A stretch of DNA of 43,823 nucleotides, taken from Omnitrophica bacterium RIFCSPHIGHO2_02_FULL_51_18 (GTDB lineage: Bacteria > Omnitrophota > Gorgyraeia > 2-02-FULL-51-18). Location of the stretch: NCBI GenBank assembly GCA_001804125.1, contig MHFI01000017.1:1-43823 (forward strand). Reading direction: 5' to 3'. Under the pieces are notes generated by a model. It was not told the origin of the DNA. It was given only the letters and a program-made list of their open reading frames with translations, and made no database searches. This document shows positions 16,350-24,119 of this stretch, piece after piece; position 1 is the first letter of the stretch, and the number at the start of each line of letters is the position of its first letter. A program made the translations under genes and the position numbers.

Positions 16350-17346
16350 GATAGGCTTTTTGATAATAACGCTTGAAATCCGGGCTTTTTTCCTTGATGG
16401 CCTTCCACCAATTCTCGTGGCCCCGGTACCACTCCACGGTTTCTTCAAACGCGCTGTCGAAAGAAAACTTTTCTCCCCAGCCCAGGCTCCTTAGCTTTTT
16501 AGAGTCAATCGCATAGCGCCGGTCATGCCCGGCGCGGTCTTTCACCTTTTGGACCAGACTCAGCGGTTTGTTCAGGATTTTAAGAATTCGCCGCGTGAGC
16601 TCCCGGTTGGTCAAGTAAGTTGAGGAGGAGAGGTTGTAGGCTTCGCCGCTTTTGCCTTTGTTAAACACGGCGATAATCCCGCGGCAATGGTCCTCCACAT
16701 AAAGCCAATTCCGGATCTGGAGGCCGTCTCCGTAGAGCGGCAGTTTCCGGTCCGACAGGGCATTGGACACAAAAAGAGGAATCACTTTTTCCGGGTATTG
16801 GTACGGGCCATAGGTATTGGATCCCCGTGTCACGAGCGCATGCGTGCGGTGCACACGCGCATGAGCCAGCACCATCAAATCCGCCGCCGTCTTTGAAACC
16901 GAATAAGGGCTTGTGGGATGCAGCGAGTCTTTTTCGGTGAAAAAACCCGTGGGGCGGCTTCCGTACACCTCGTCCGTACTGACATACAAAAACTTGCGTA
17001 TGTGTTTCCGGCGGGCCGCTTCCAGAAGCACATAGGTGCCGTAACTGTTGGTGTCAAAAAAAGTTTTGGCTTCAAGGAGCGAGCGATCCACATGGGTTTC
17101 CGCCGCCAGGTGAATGACCGCATCGCAGCGCGCCAGTGCCTTTTCAACGAGCGCGGGGTTACAAACATCCCCATGAATAAACTCGTAGCGCGGGTGGGAT
17201 TCGAGCCCTGCCAGCCTCGACAGATCGCCGCAATAAGTCAGCTTGTCCAGGTTGACGACAGAAAGACCGGGGTCGTTTTTCAGCCAAAATTTGATTAAAT
17301 AAGAACCGATGAACCCCGCCCCGCCAGTAATAAGAATTCTAGCCAT
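16336..17346 (-). CDS. rfbB: dTDP-glucose 4,6-dehydratase RfbB
   Basis: RfbB is the second enzyme of dTDP-rhamnose synthesis, an extended short-chain dehydrogenase. The ATG at 17346 (336 aa) gives the canonical start MARILITGGAGFIGS. The catalytic Asp/Glu pair is in YVSTDEVYG, and YxxxK is in YSVSKTAAD. RGSNTYGPYQYPEK and the NWLYVEDHCRGI motif are typical. The 5' leader is made of an inverted repeat element (17364-17486), and only a weak GGA site precedes the start. Confidence 0.93.
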   Translation of the reverse strand: MARILITGGAGFIGSYLIKFWLKNDPGLSVVNLDKLTYCGDLSRLAGLESHPRYEFIHGDVCNPALVEKALARCDAVIHLAAETHVDRSLLEAKTFFDTNSYGTYVLLEAARRKHIRKFLYVSTDEVYGSRPTGFFTEKDSLHPTSPYSVSKTAADLMVLAHARVHRTHALVTRGSNTYGPYQYPEKVIPLFVSNALSDRKLPLYGDGLQIRNWLYVEDHCRGIIAVFNKGKSGEAYNLSSSTYLTNRELTRRILKILNKPLSLVQKVKDRAGHDRRYAIDSKKLRSLGWGEKFSFDSAFEETVEWYRGHENWWKAIKEKSPDFKRYYQKAYRERV

Positions 17347-17363
17347 GTTTAAATCCGAAATTC

Positions 17364-17486
17364 GAAGCACGAAATCCGAAACAAATCCGAATATTCTAAA
17401 TCCAAATGATCGAAACACGTGTTTCGAATTTTGAACATTCTAACTTTGGATTTGTTTCGAGTTTCGGATTTCGGATTTCGTGCTTC
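17364..17486. repeat. 123-bp inverted-repeat (MITE-like) element between rfbA and rfbB
   Basis: The left arm at 17364-17388 (GAAGCACGAAATCCGAA and on) matches the right arm at 17448-17486 in reverse complement, except for a 14-nt insertion in the right arm. At the centre is a perfect 18-bp palindrome TCGAAACACGTGTTTCGA (17410-17427). The right end overlaps the rfbA stop codon TGA, and related sequence runs up to the rfbB start. It is probably a non-autonomous element or a stem-loop in the operon mRNA. Confidence 0.85.
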
Positions 17487-18231
17487 AACCATTACTACTG
17501 CCTTTTTTGACCTTCTCCGCCACAAGCTGATTGGCCCGAAGCAGGGAATCGTAGGTGCCGCTGTCGGTCCACCAACCCTTTAAGACGTCAAACTCAAGCT
17601 CATTCTTGCGGATATAAGCGTTATTGACATCGGTGATCTCAAACTCGCCGCGGCCGGAGGGCTTTAGGCTCTTGATGATCTCAAACACTTTCTCGTCATA
17701 CATGTAAACACCCGTCACCGCGTAACGCGACTTGGGGGTCTTGGGCTTTTCTTCGATCGCCAGGATTTTCCTGCCTTTTAAAGTCGCCACCCCGAAGCGT
17801 TCGGGATCATCCACTTCCTTTAAAAGCACCCGTGCGCCGCTTTTCTGCCGGCGGAAACGATCGACGTATTCCTTGATGCCGTTTTCCAAAATATTGTCGC
17901 CGAGCACCACCGCGATCCGTGAATTTTTTGCGAAATGCTGGGCCAAACCGAGCGCTTCGGCAATTCCCCCTTCGCCCTCCTGATACGCGTAATGGATATG
18001 GCTTAAGCCGAATTCATGGCCGTTGCCGAGGAGCCTCAGGAATTCCCCGGCATGATTTCCGCCGGTCACAATCAAAATGTCCTTGATGCCGGCCCTGACA
18101 AGCAGCGTCAGCGGATAATAAATCATCGGCTTGTCGTAAACCGGCAGGAGATGCTTATTCGTGATCTTGGTCAACGGCAAAAGTCGTTTGCCCAACCCTC
18201 CCGCCAATATCACCCCTCTTAAGTTACGCAT
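17485..18231 (-). CDS. rfbA: Glucose-1-phosphate thymidylyltransferase RfbA (short form)
   Basis: RfbA makes dTDP-glucose from glucose 1-phosphate and dTTP. The 248-residue protein has the nucleotide-binding loop GVILAGGLGKRLLPLT at about 7-22, KPMIYYPL, VLGDNI with the metal-binding Asp, EEKP, and GWWTDSGTYDSLLRA near the end. It is shorter than enterobacterial RmlA (about 290), as in the archaeal or short-type branch. The stop codon coincides with the edge of the repeat at 17364-17486, so the last few residues may have been altered by its insertion. It starts 9 bp after ugd. Confidence 0.9.
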   Translation of the reverse strand: MRNLRGVILAGGLGKRLLPLTKITNKHLLPVYDKPMIYYPLTLLVRAGIKDILIVTGGNHAGEFLRLLGNGHEFGLSHIHYAYQEGEGGIAEALGLAQHFAKNSRIAVVLGDNILENGIKEYVDRFRRQKSGARVLLKEVDDPERFGVATLKGRKILAIEEKPKTPKSRYAVTGVYMYDEKVFEIIKSLKPSGRGEFEITDVNNAYIRKNELEFDVLKGWWTDSGTYDSLLRANQLVAEKVKKGSSNG

Positions 18232-18240
18232 TTTGATTTT

Positions 18241-19533
18241 TCATGGTCTCCCCATCGAAAAATAGCGAAAACCCAACGCGCGCATTTTTTTGGGATCATA
18301 AATATTCCGGCCGTCCACCACCACAGGCTGTCTCAGCAGTTTCTTCACCTTCGCCAGGTCCAGCTCCTTAAATTCGTCCCATTCGGTCAAGACCAGAAGA
18401 CAGTCGCTTCCCCTGCACACGGCATAACTGTCCTTGCAAAACTCGACGTTCTTTAAATGGGTTTTTGCCTTCGCCATCGCATGCGGATCGTAGGCCCTGA
18501 TTTTGGCGCCGCGGGACTCGAGATCGGAGATGATGTCGAGGCTCGGCGCGTAACGCATGTCGTCCGTATTCGGTTTGAATGAAAGTCCGAGCACCCCCAG
18601 CGTTTTGGAACTGATATTCCAAAGCGCATGTTCCACTTTTCTGACGAAAACTTTTTTCTGGTCTTCGTTGATTTTCTGGACATTTTTCAGAAGTTCAAAA
18701 TCATGGCCCAGTTTTTCGGAAATCCGAATAAACGCGGACAAATCTTTCGGAAAGCAAAAACCGCCGAACCCGATGCCGGCATTCAAAAAGTCCCTGCCAA
18801 TCCGCCGGTCCAGGCCCATGCCAATCGCCACCTGTTCCACATCGGCGCCGGCCGCATCGCAGATATTGCTGATCGCGTTGATAAAAGAAATCTTAGCGGC
18901 CAAAAACGAGTTGGAGGCATGCTTGATGATTTCGGCGCTCTTAATGTCCGTGACCAGCACCGGGCACTTGAGCGGGCGGTAAAGATCCGTCAGGATTTCC
19001 CGCGCTTTTTTGGACTCGGCGCCCAGAATCACGCGGTCCGGATTCATAAAATCCCTCACGGCCGTGCCCTCGCGTAAAAACTCGGGGTTCGAAGCCACAT
19101 CAAAACGCACACCCTTTTTGGCGTGCATCTTGAGGGTCTCGAAAATCCGGTGCCCCGTCTGCACAGGCACCGTGCTTTTTTCCACGATCAGCTTGTAGGA
19201 ACGGATTTCTTTCGCGATCGTGCGCGCCACATTTTCCACGAAACCCAGATCCGCGTCGCCGTCCGGCTTTGGAGGCGTGCCCACCGCGATGAAAATCAAC
19301 TCGGAATTGCGGCAGGCGTTCTTGAGATCCACCGTGAACGAAAGATTTTTTTTGCGGACGGCCTCATCGACAAGCTCTTCGAGGCCCGGCTCATAGATCG
19401 GCAGTTGGCCTTTTTTAAGCATCGCTATCTTTTTCGCGTCGACGTCCACGCAGATCACGCGATGTCCCATGCCTGCAAAACAAGCGCCGGACACAAGCCC
19501 CACATACCCGCAACCAACCACCGCGATTTTCAT
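18241..19533 (-). CDS. ugd: UDP-glucose 6-dehydrogenase
   Basis: This 430-residue enzyme converts UDP-glucose to UDP-glucuronate with two NAD+. The start MKIAVVGCGYVGLVSGACFA is the canonical Rossmann motif. EKSTVPVQTG, NPEFLREG and the catalytic Cys in GFGGFCFPKDL (near residue 260) are all present, as is the C-terminal FKPNTDDMRYAPSL. These phrases identify the Ugd/TuaD branch and distinguish it from the WbpA-type enzyme at 14132. It starts three bases after the lptD stop. Two uronate-forming enzymes in one block imply an acidic surface polysaccharide. Confidence 0.92.
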   Translation of the reverse strand: MKIAVVGCGYVGLVSGACFAGMGHRVICVDVDAKKIAMLKKGQLPIYEPGLEELVDEAVRKKNLSFTVDLKNACRNSELIFIAVGTPPKPDGDADLGFVENVARTIAKEIRSYKLIVEKSTVPVQTGHRIFETLKMHAKKGVRFDVASNPEFLREGTAVRDFMNPDRVILGAESKKAREILTDLYRPLKCPVLVTDIKSAEIIKHASNSFLAAKISFINAISNICDAAGADVEQVAIGMGLDRRIGRDFLNAGIGFGGFCFPKDLSAFIRISEKLGHDFELLKNVQKINEDQKKVFVRKVEHALWNISSKTLGVLGLSFKPNTDDMRYAPSLDIISDLESRGAKIRAYDPHAMAKAKTHLKNVEFCKDSYAVCRGSDCLLVLTEWDEFKELDLAKVKKLLRQPVVVDGRNIYDPKKMRALGFRYFSMGRP

Positions 19534-19536
19534 GGC

Positions 19537-21672
19537 TCAGTCCCCACGCAATTCAGCGGGAGAGGTCTTGGGGCGGCCGTAAGTTTGGCTGAAACCAAAC
19601 GGAAGAGTCGGAAATGCCCTCAAGCGAAGCGCAAAATAAAACGCGTCTTCTTCTTCCCGGTGGTTGTAAGTCAGGTCCAGAATCACGCAATCGAAGTACT
19701 TGGACGCGCTCACTTCAAATTCCTTGGATTTATTTTCCTCAAATTCGTAACGCTCGTAAACTTTGAGTGCCAGGTCATTTTTCAATTGCCATTCCACCTG
19801 CGCCGTGGTCTGACTCGAGGAGTCCTGAACATAACGCTGACCCACGGCGAGCCGGGCATTGCCTTTGCTCAAGTAGAAATCAAAATTGGCGGTTTCCGCG
19901 CGGCCGGTCCGGGCATTGTAAGTCACGTCGGTCTCAATCCCCATCCACGAATAAGGCCTAAGCTCAACGTCCAGCCCCACGTTCTCAGGCCGGCCCGTGT
20001 GAACATCGTAACCAAAGAAAGGGATCACTCGGGCCAATTCCCTCGGCACCAGCTGCCCTAAGGCATCCCTATTCTTGGTCTGCAGTTTATTCTCAAAAGC
20101 AAAGCGAAAAAAATTCTGCTTGTCCAAAGCGTCGAGCGCGTCAAAGGGTTGAAGCGTGGTCCTGGAAACCGTCGGGTTGTGCCGGGTGTCATAACTGAAA
20201 GTCGGGGTAAAAACATGGCGGATCTGATTATAGTCGAGGCCGAAAGAGTTGATGTAAACGTCATACGTTTTATAAAAACGCGCGCTGACGTCGACGCCGG
20301 GATCAATCACGCTCCGCACCAAGTCCCGTTCGCCGGCATTGTCTCTGGAGTAGTAGGTTTCCCGAGCGCCGATGCGGGGAGTCACGGATACAGGCCCTGC
20401 GTGCCCCGCGTAAGAAACTGTGTGGTTCAAATCCAGCCTCACCGCGTCCAGGCTCCCGTGCGCTTCCGAGAATCTTCTGCTTAAATTGGAAAACTGCACT
20501 TCCTGCCTCAAGTAAAAAGGGGTGTCCAAAAACTGCCGGGTGTGGGTATCAAAACGCAGTTCGGGAGACCTTTCCACCACGGAAACGAAAGGGTCCACGC
20601 GTTTTCTCAAGAGCGCGCTGAACGTGTATTCGGGTTTTGACGTGATCACCGACACGTAATTGTCCGGAAACACGTCCCTTTCATACTCCTCCCTGAAAAA
20701 GAAATCTTTGACCACCTGGGAATCGCTCAATTTATTGAACTCCGTCGTGAGCGTCGTCGCTTCGCCGATCTTTGACTGATGCCGCCACTGCACACGATGG
20801 CGGTCGGAGCCTTCGCCGGCCGGAGGGTTGTCATCATCGACAAAATAGACCCTCGCCGCTCCGCGTCCGATGTTGTCGCCTTTGTAAAAATTTTCCGCCC
20901 CATATCCGAAACCCCGTTTCTCCCGGGTGTCCAAAAGAATATTACCTTTGTCCTGCAGCGACGGCCGATTCACGAGGTGATAACGCCATTTGCTGAGCAA
21001 AAAAGCGCCCCAGTCGGAATTTTTTCCGGGGATAAGCTGTACCGGAAAGCGGTCGAAATCGATAAAATAATGTACAAAATAGGGGATAAAGAGAACCGGC
21101 ACGCCCTGAATAAAAAGCACGGCGTTTCGTATTTCTATCCGGTCGTCCGGATAAATGTCGATCCGCTGCGATTGTATTTTGTAGAACGGACTGTCGCCGC
21201 AGCAAGTCGTGATGTAGCTCTTCGTCGCGCGGGTATGATTCTCGGATATACGCTCGACGCGATCGGCTTTGCCGTAGTAACTGGGCGCAATCTCGGCGCT
21301 CATCTTCGACACATTACCGACCTTCGTGCCGAAGTTATACTCGACTTTTTCTCCTTTAAAGACGCTTCCTTTTTGCGTTAACACCACGTGACCCTCGGCG
21401 AGGGCATCCTTCGCAGCCATGTACACGGTGACCCGATCGGCGGTCAGCTTCACCCCCTCGTACTCGATTGAAACATGGCCGGTGCCGACCGCTTTCTGAC
21501 CTTCCTGAAAATACTCGACGGTGTCCCCGCGCACTTGGATAGGGACATCCTTGGCGCTGTCTTGTTTAATGGGATCGGCGGAAGATTCTGCGAATGAAGC
21601 GGCGGAGGAAAAAAACATGAAAACCAGGAGACAAACAGAAAAAAAGGAAACCCTTTTGAAACTCCACTGCAT
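19537..21672 (-). CDS. lptD: LPS-assembly protein LptD
   Basis: LptD is the outer-membrane beta barrel that inserts lipopolysaccharide. From the ATG at 21672 (711 aa), a signal peptide covers about 1-28. An OstA/LptA-like jellyroll follows (about 40-160: VEYFQEGQKAVGTGHVSIEY, LTADRVTVYM). The barrel occupies the rest, rich in alternating aromatic strands and ending near FGFSQTYGRP. Cys-Cys in ITTCCGDSP sits at the domain junction, as expected for barrel disulphide formation. The start shares one base with the ROK kinase stop (TGATG), with AGGGAAG upstream. It shows that the organism makes an LPS-type outer membrane. Confidence 0.9.
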   Translation of the reverse strand: MQWSFKRVSFFSVCLLVFMFFSSAASFAESSADPIKQDSAKDVPIQVRGDTVEYFQEGQKAVGTGHVSIEYEGVKLTADRVTVYMAAKDALAEGHVVLTQKGSVFKGEKVEYNFGTKVGNVSKMSAEIAPSYYGKADRVERISENHTRATKSYITTCCGDSPFYKIQSQRIDIYPDDRIEIRNAVLFIQGVPVLFIPYFVHYFIDFDRFPVQLIPGKNSDWGAFLLSKWRYHLVNRPSLQDKGNILLDTREKRGFGYGAENFYKGDNIGRGAARVYFVDDDNPPAGEGSDRHRVQWRHQSKIGEATTLTTEFNKLSDSQVVKDFFFREEYERDVFPDNYVSVITSKPEYTFSALLRKRVDPFVSVVERSPELRFDTHTRQFLDTPFYLRQEVQFSNLSRRFSEAHGSLDAVRLDLNHTVSYAGHAGPVSVTPRIGARETYYSRDNAGERDLVRSVIDPGVDVSARFYKTYDVYINSFGLDYNQIRHVFTPTFSYDTRHNPTVSRTTLQPFDALDALDKQNFFRFAFENKLQTKNRDALGQLVPRELARVIPFFGYDVHTGRPENVGLDVELRPYSWMGIETDVTYNARTGRAETANFDFYLSKGNARLAVGQRYVQDSSSQTTAQVEWQLKNDLALKVYERYEFEENKSKEFEVSASKYFDCVILDLTYNHREEEDAFYFALRLRAFPTLPFGFSQTYGRPKTSPAELRGD

Positions 21673-22724
21673 CAACGCGCTTCCCTTGTCCCTTTATTCG
21701 AAAACACGAGCGCTGCCGCTCCCACAAGTCCGGCATCCACCCCCAGTTTTGCGGGGACTACTTTAACAGAACGCGCGGCGATCGGAAAGGCTTTTTTGCG
21801 GATCGTGGCAATCACCGGACCAAAAATAAGCCGGCCGTTCCCGGCCATGCCTCCACCCAAAATAATTTTCTCGGGATTTAAGACATTGCATAGCCCGGCG
21901 AGCGCGGTGCCCAGATGTTCACCGGTCTCGCGCCAGATCTTTTTCGAGAAAGGGTCCCCTCGCCTAGCGGCTTGCGCCACGAGGAGCGGTGTAAGCGCTG
22001 TGTTTCGTGTTCTAAGCCATGAGCTCAAGACGCTCTTGGCGCCTTTTTTTAAGCGCGCTTTCACCTCCCGAATAAACGAGCGGCCGCCGACGTAGGCTTC
22101 CACACAACCTCGGTTGCCGCAGGCACACAAACGCCCTTTTTCGTTGATGATTATGTGCCCGACTTCAGCGGCTGAAAATGCCGGACCTGAAAAGAGCTTT
22201 CCGTCGATCACGAGTCCCCCTCCAATCCCCGTCCCGAGCGTCAATGCAATCACGTTTCTGGAACCCCGGCCTGCGCCAAAAAAATACTCGGCAAGCGCCA
22301 TTACGCCGGCGTCATTATCCACCCATACCGGCAAATGGGTCCGGCTTTGCAGGATTTTCTTTAAAGGCGTGTTCCGCCAACCCGGTATATTGGGGAAAAA
22401 ATGGACGAGCCCCTTCCGGACATCGATCGGCCCCGGAGCGCCGATACCCACACCCAGTACCTTAAAGCCCGAGCGTGCCGCTTCTTTGCCGAAACGCCTG
22501 ATGTGACTGACCAAAAGATTAAGCAGCCCGGCGCGGCCGGGTGTGTGGCCTGTCAAAAATGAATCGCGCAAAGCCACTTGGCCCCGGGGGTTGACAAGAC
22601 CCAGTTTGACGCTGGTGCCTCCTATATCCACTCCTATCGCTGCTTTTTTCACCCCACCACGTGTTTCCAAAGATTGCAAAGCAATCAGTCCGCCTTCGGC
22701 GGACGAAACACGTGGTGGGGTCAT
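21672..22724 (-). CDS. ROK-family sugar kinase (glucokinase-like) with a 24-codon repeat insertion at its N-terminus
   Basis: This is a cytoplasmic ATP-dependent sugar kinase. The phosphate-1 motif AAIGVDIGGTSVKLGLV, the catalytic Asp in WVDNDAGVMALAE, LGTGIGGG and the zinc site CACGNRGCVEA define an active ROK enzyme. Glucokinase is most likely, but the specificity is not fixed. Residues 2-24 are encoded by a palindromic repeat (22651-22721). Removing the repeat plus one copy of a TGA duplication restores ATG-AAA-AAA-GCA, an ordinary kinase start, so I keep the ATG at 22724 as the ancestral start. A GTG at 22652 would give a 326-residue protein without the insert and may be used instead. TATAAT lies at 22734-22739, just upstream. 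Confidence 0.85.
   Translation of the reverse strand: MTPPRVSSAEGGLIALQSLETRGGVKKAAIGVDIGGTSVKLGLVNPRGQVALRDSFLTGHTPGRAGLLNLLVSHIRRFGKEAARSGFKVLGVGIGAPGPIDVRKGLVHFFPNIPGWRNTPLKKILQSRTHLPVWVDNDAGVMALAEYFFGAGRGSRNVIALTLGTGIGGGLVIDGKLFSGPAFSAAEVGHIIINEKGRLCACGNRGCVEAYVGGRSFIREVKARLKKGAKSVLSSWLRTRNTALTPLLVAQAARRGDPFSKKIWRETGEHLGTALAGLCNVLNPEKIILGGGMAGNGRLIFGPVIATIRKKAFPIAARSVKVVPAKLGVDAGLVGAAALVFSNKGTREAR
22651..22721. repeat. Palindromic three-hairpin repeat (family E) inside the ROK 5' end
   Basis: The outer arms ACCCCACCACGTGTTTC (22651-22667) and GAAACACGTGGTGGGGT (22705-22721) are perfect 17-bp inverted repeats. Between them lie two small hairpins: GATTGC-AAA-GCAATC (22672-22686) and GTCCGCC-TTC-GGCGGAC (22689-22705). 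TGA flanks a 69-bp core on the coding strand and looks like a 3-bp target duplication. The arm shares CACGTGTTTC with the centre of the rfbA-rfbB element. Confidence 0.92.
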
Positions 22725-22745
22725 AAGCCGCTTATTATACCAGAG

Positions 22746-24119
22746 TTAGAGAGTTGAAAGCCCAGTATGGAAACAAACCCTGTTTTTGCCCTCGCGTTTG
22801 GCCTGATAAAGTCCCGCATCGGCCGCATCGATTAAGACGGTGGCATCTTTCAGGGCATTCGACAAGGTCGTACAGCCGATGCTGAGCGTGACCTGCAAGT
22901 TTTCATCATAAGCGCGGATAATCCTTTCCTGCACGGCGCGCCGGATTCTCTCGGCCACGAAGAAAGCCACGGATTCGTCCGTTTCAATCAGAAGCACTGC
23001 AAACTCTTCCCCGCCATAGCGGCCCACCAAATCAATCTCACGGATGTTTTTTTTGAGGGTGTCCGCCACCTGTTTCAGCACCGCGTCGCCGACGAGATGC
23101 CCGTACAGATCGTTGAATTTCTTGAAATTATCGATGTCAATCATCAGAAGCGAAAGCTTGAGCCGCAGTTTCCTTGAACGCGCAAGCTCCCCTTCAAATC
23201 TTTCCATCCAATACCGGCGCACGGACACGCCCGTCAGGCCGTCCGTGATTGCCAGCGTCTGGATCTTCTGGTAAAGGCGGATGCGCTGCATTTCGGAAAT
23301 AAGGCGCTGGCTGAGGATCGACAAGGCTTGAAAATGTTCCTCGGTGACGCCGGACAAGACGAGGATCGAGAATATCCGCCCTTCGATGAATATCGGATAG
23401 GCCGCAAACGGCTTAAAGTCAGGCCACAACCGTATCGGTGAACGGGTGGTGTCACTCATGGGATCCACCGTATTGAGCGGCCGCTGGTCTTTGAAAACCG
23501 CTTCAAAGATCTTACGCTCAAAAGCCGCCGGGACAATCTTATACTTTTCCTTATCCTTTAAAAAAGCGGTTTTGTCAAACACCCCCGAAAAGTCGGGCGG
23601 GGCGAGCCGAAAAACCTCGGAGGGTTCCCGGGGATTCAAACTCTCGCCGTCAAAAAATGCTGCCGTAACCGCGCTGAATTCAAAGTGATTGTAAAGCGCC
23701 TGACCAAATACGACGAATGCCTCGAACGAATCCAGCGACTTGGATATCTCCTGGATCGTTTCGTACAAATGAGCGATCGCGTTCGCACGGCGGCGGATCT
23801 CGTCGGCTTCCTCTTTTTTCTCCTCGAGCACCGCTTCGGCGGATTTTACTTTCCGCGTGTACTGATCAAGTTCCTCGTCCATCGCGATGGATTCGGCCAA
23901 TGACCAGCGTCTGAACTGAAAAGCCCCCAGAAAAATAACCATCGAAAATACCGTGTAAAAAAACCACGCGAACGGATCCACCGCTTTCCCGAAGAGCGCC
24001 AGCGCGGCCCCGAGAACCATCAGACACAAAACGCCGATCTGGGCGGGCCTTCGGCCGAAAAGATGCACGGAGAAAATGATAAAAAACACCGCAGCGTTAG
24101 CGGTCAGGTACTTCCACAC
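22746..24119 (-). CDS. Membrane diguanylate cyclase (GGDEF, with I-site)
   Basis: I chose the GTG at 24119 (457 aa), which has GGGAG nine bases upstream and overlaps the previous cyclase by 16 bp. Membrane helices lie at about 8-25 and 30-70, followed by a coiled coil (about 80-130). A GAF-like sensor region comes next (about 135-290), then a GGDEF domain. The active-site motif is GGEEF near 370, preceded by REID, an RxxD inhibitory site for product feedback. It should make c-di-GMP from two GTP. The signal sensed is unknown. It is paired with a second GGDEF gene immediately upstream. Confidence 0.87.
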   Translation of the reverse strand: MWKYLTANAAVFFIIFSVHLFGRRPAQIGVLCLMVLGAALALFGKAVDPFAWFFYTVFSMVIFLGAFQFRRWSLAESIAMDEELDQYTRKVKSAEAVLEEKKEEADEIRRRANAIAHLYETIQEISKSLDSFEAFVVFGQALYNHFEFSAVTAAFFDGESLNPREPSEVFRLAPPDFSGVFDKTAFLKDKEKYKIVPAAFERKIFEAVFKDQRPLNTVDPMSDTTRSPIRLWPDFKPFAAYPIFIEGRIFSILVLSGVTEEHFQALSILSQRLISEMQRIRLYQKIQTLAITDGLTGVSVRRYWMERFEGELARSRKLRLKLSLLMIDIDNFKKFNDLYGHLVGDAVLKQVADTLKKNIREIDLVGRYGGEEFAVLLIETDESVAFFVAERIRRAVQERIIRAYDENLQVTLSIGCTTLSNALKDATVLIDAADAGLYQAKREGKNRVCFHTGLSTL

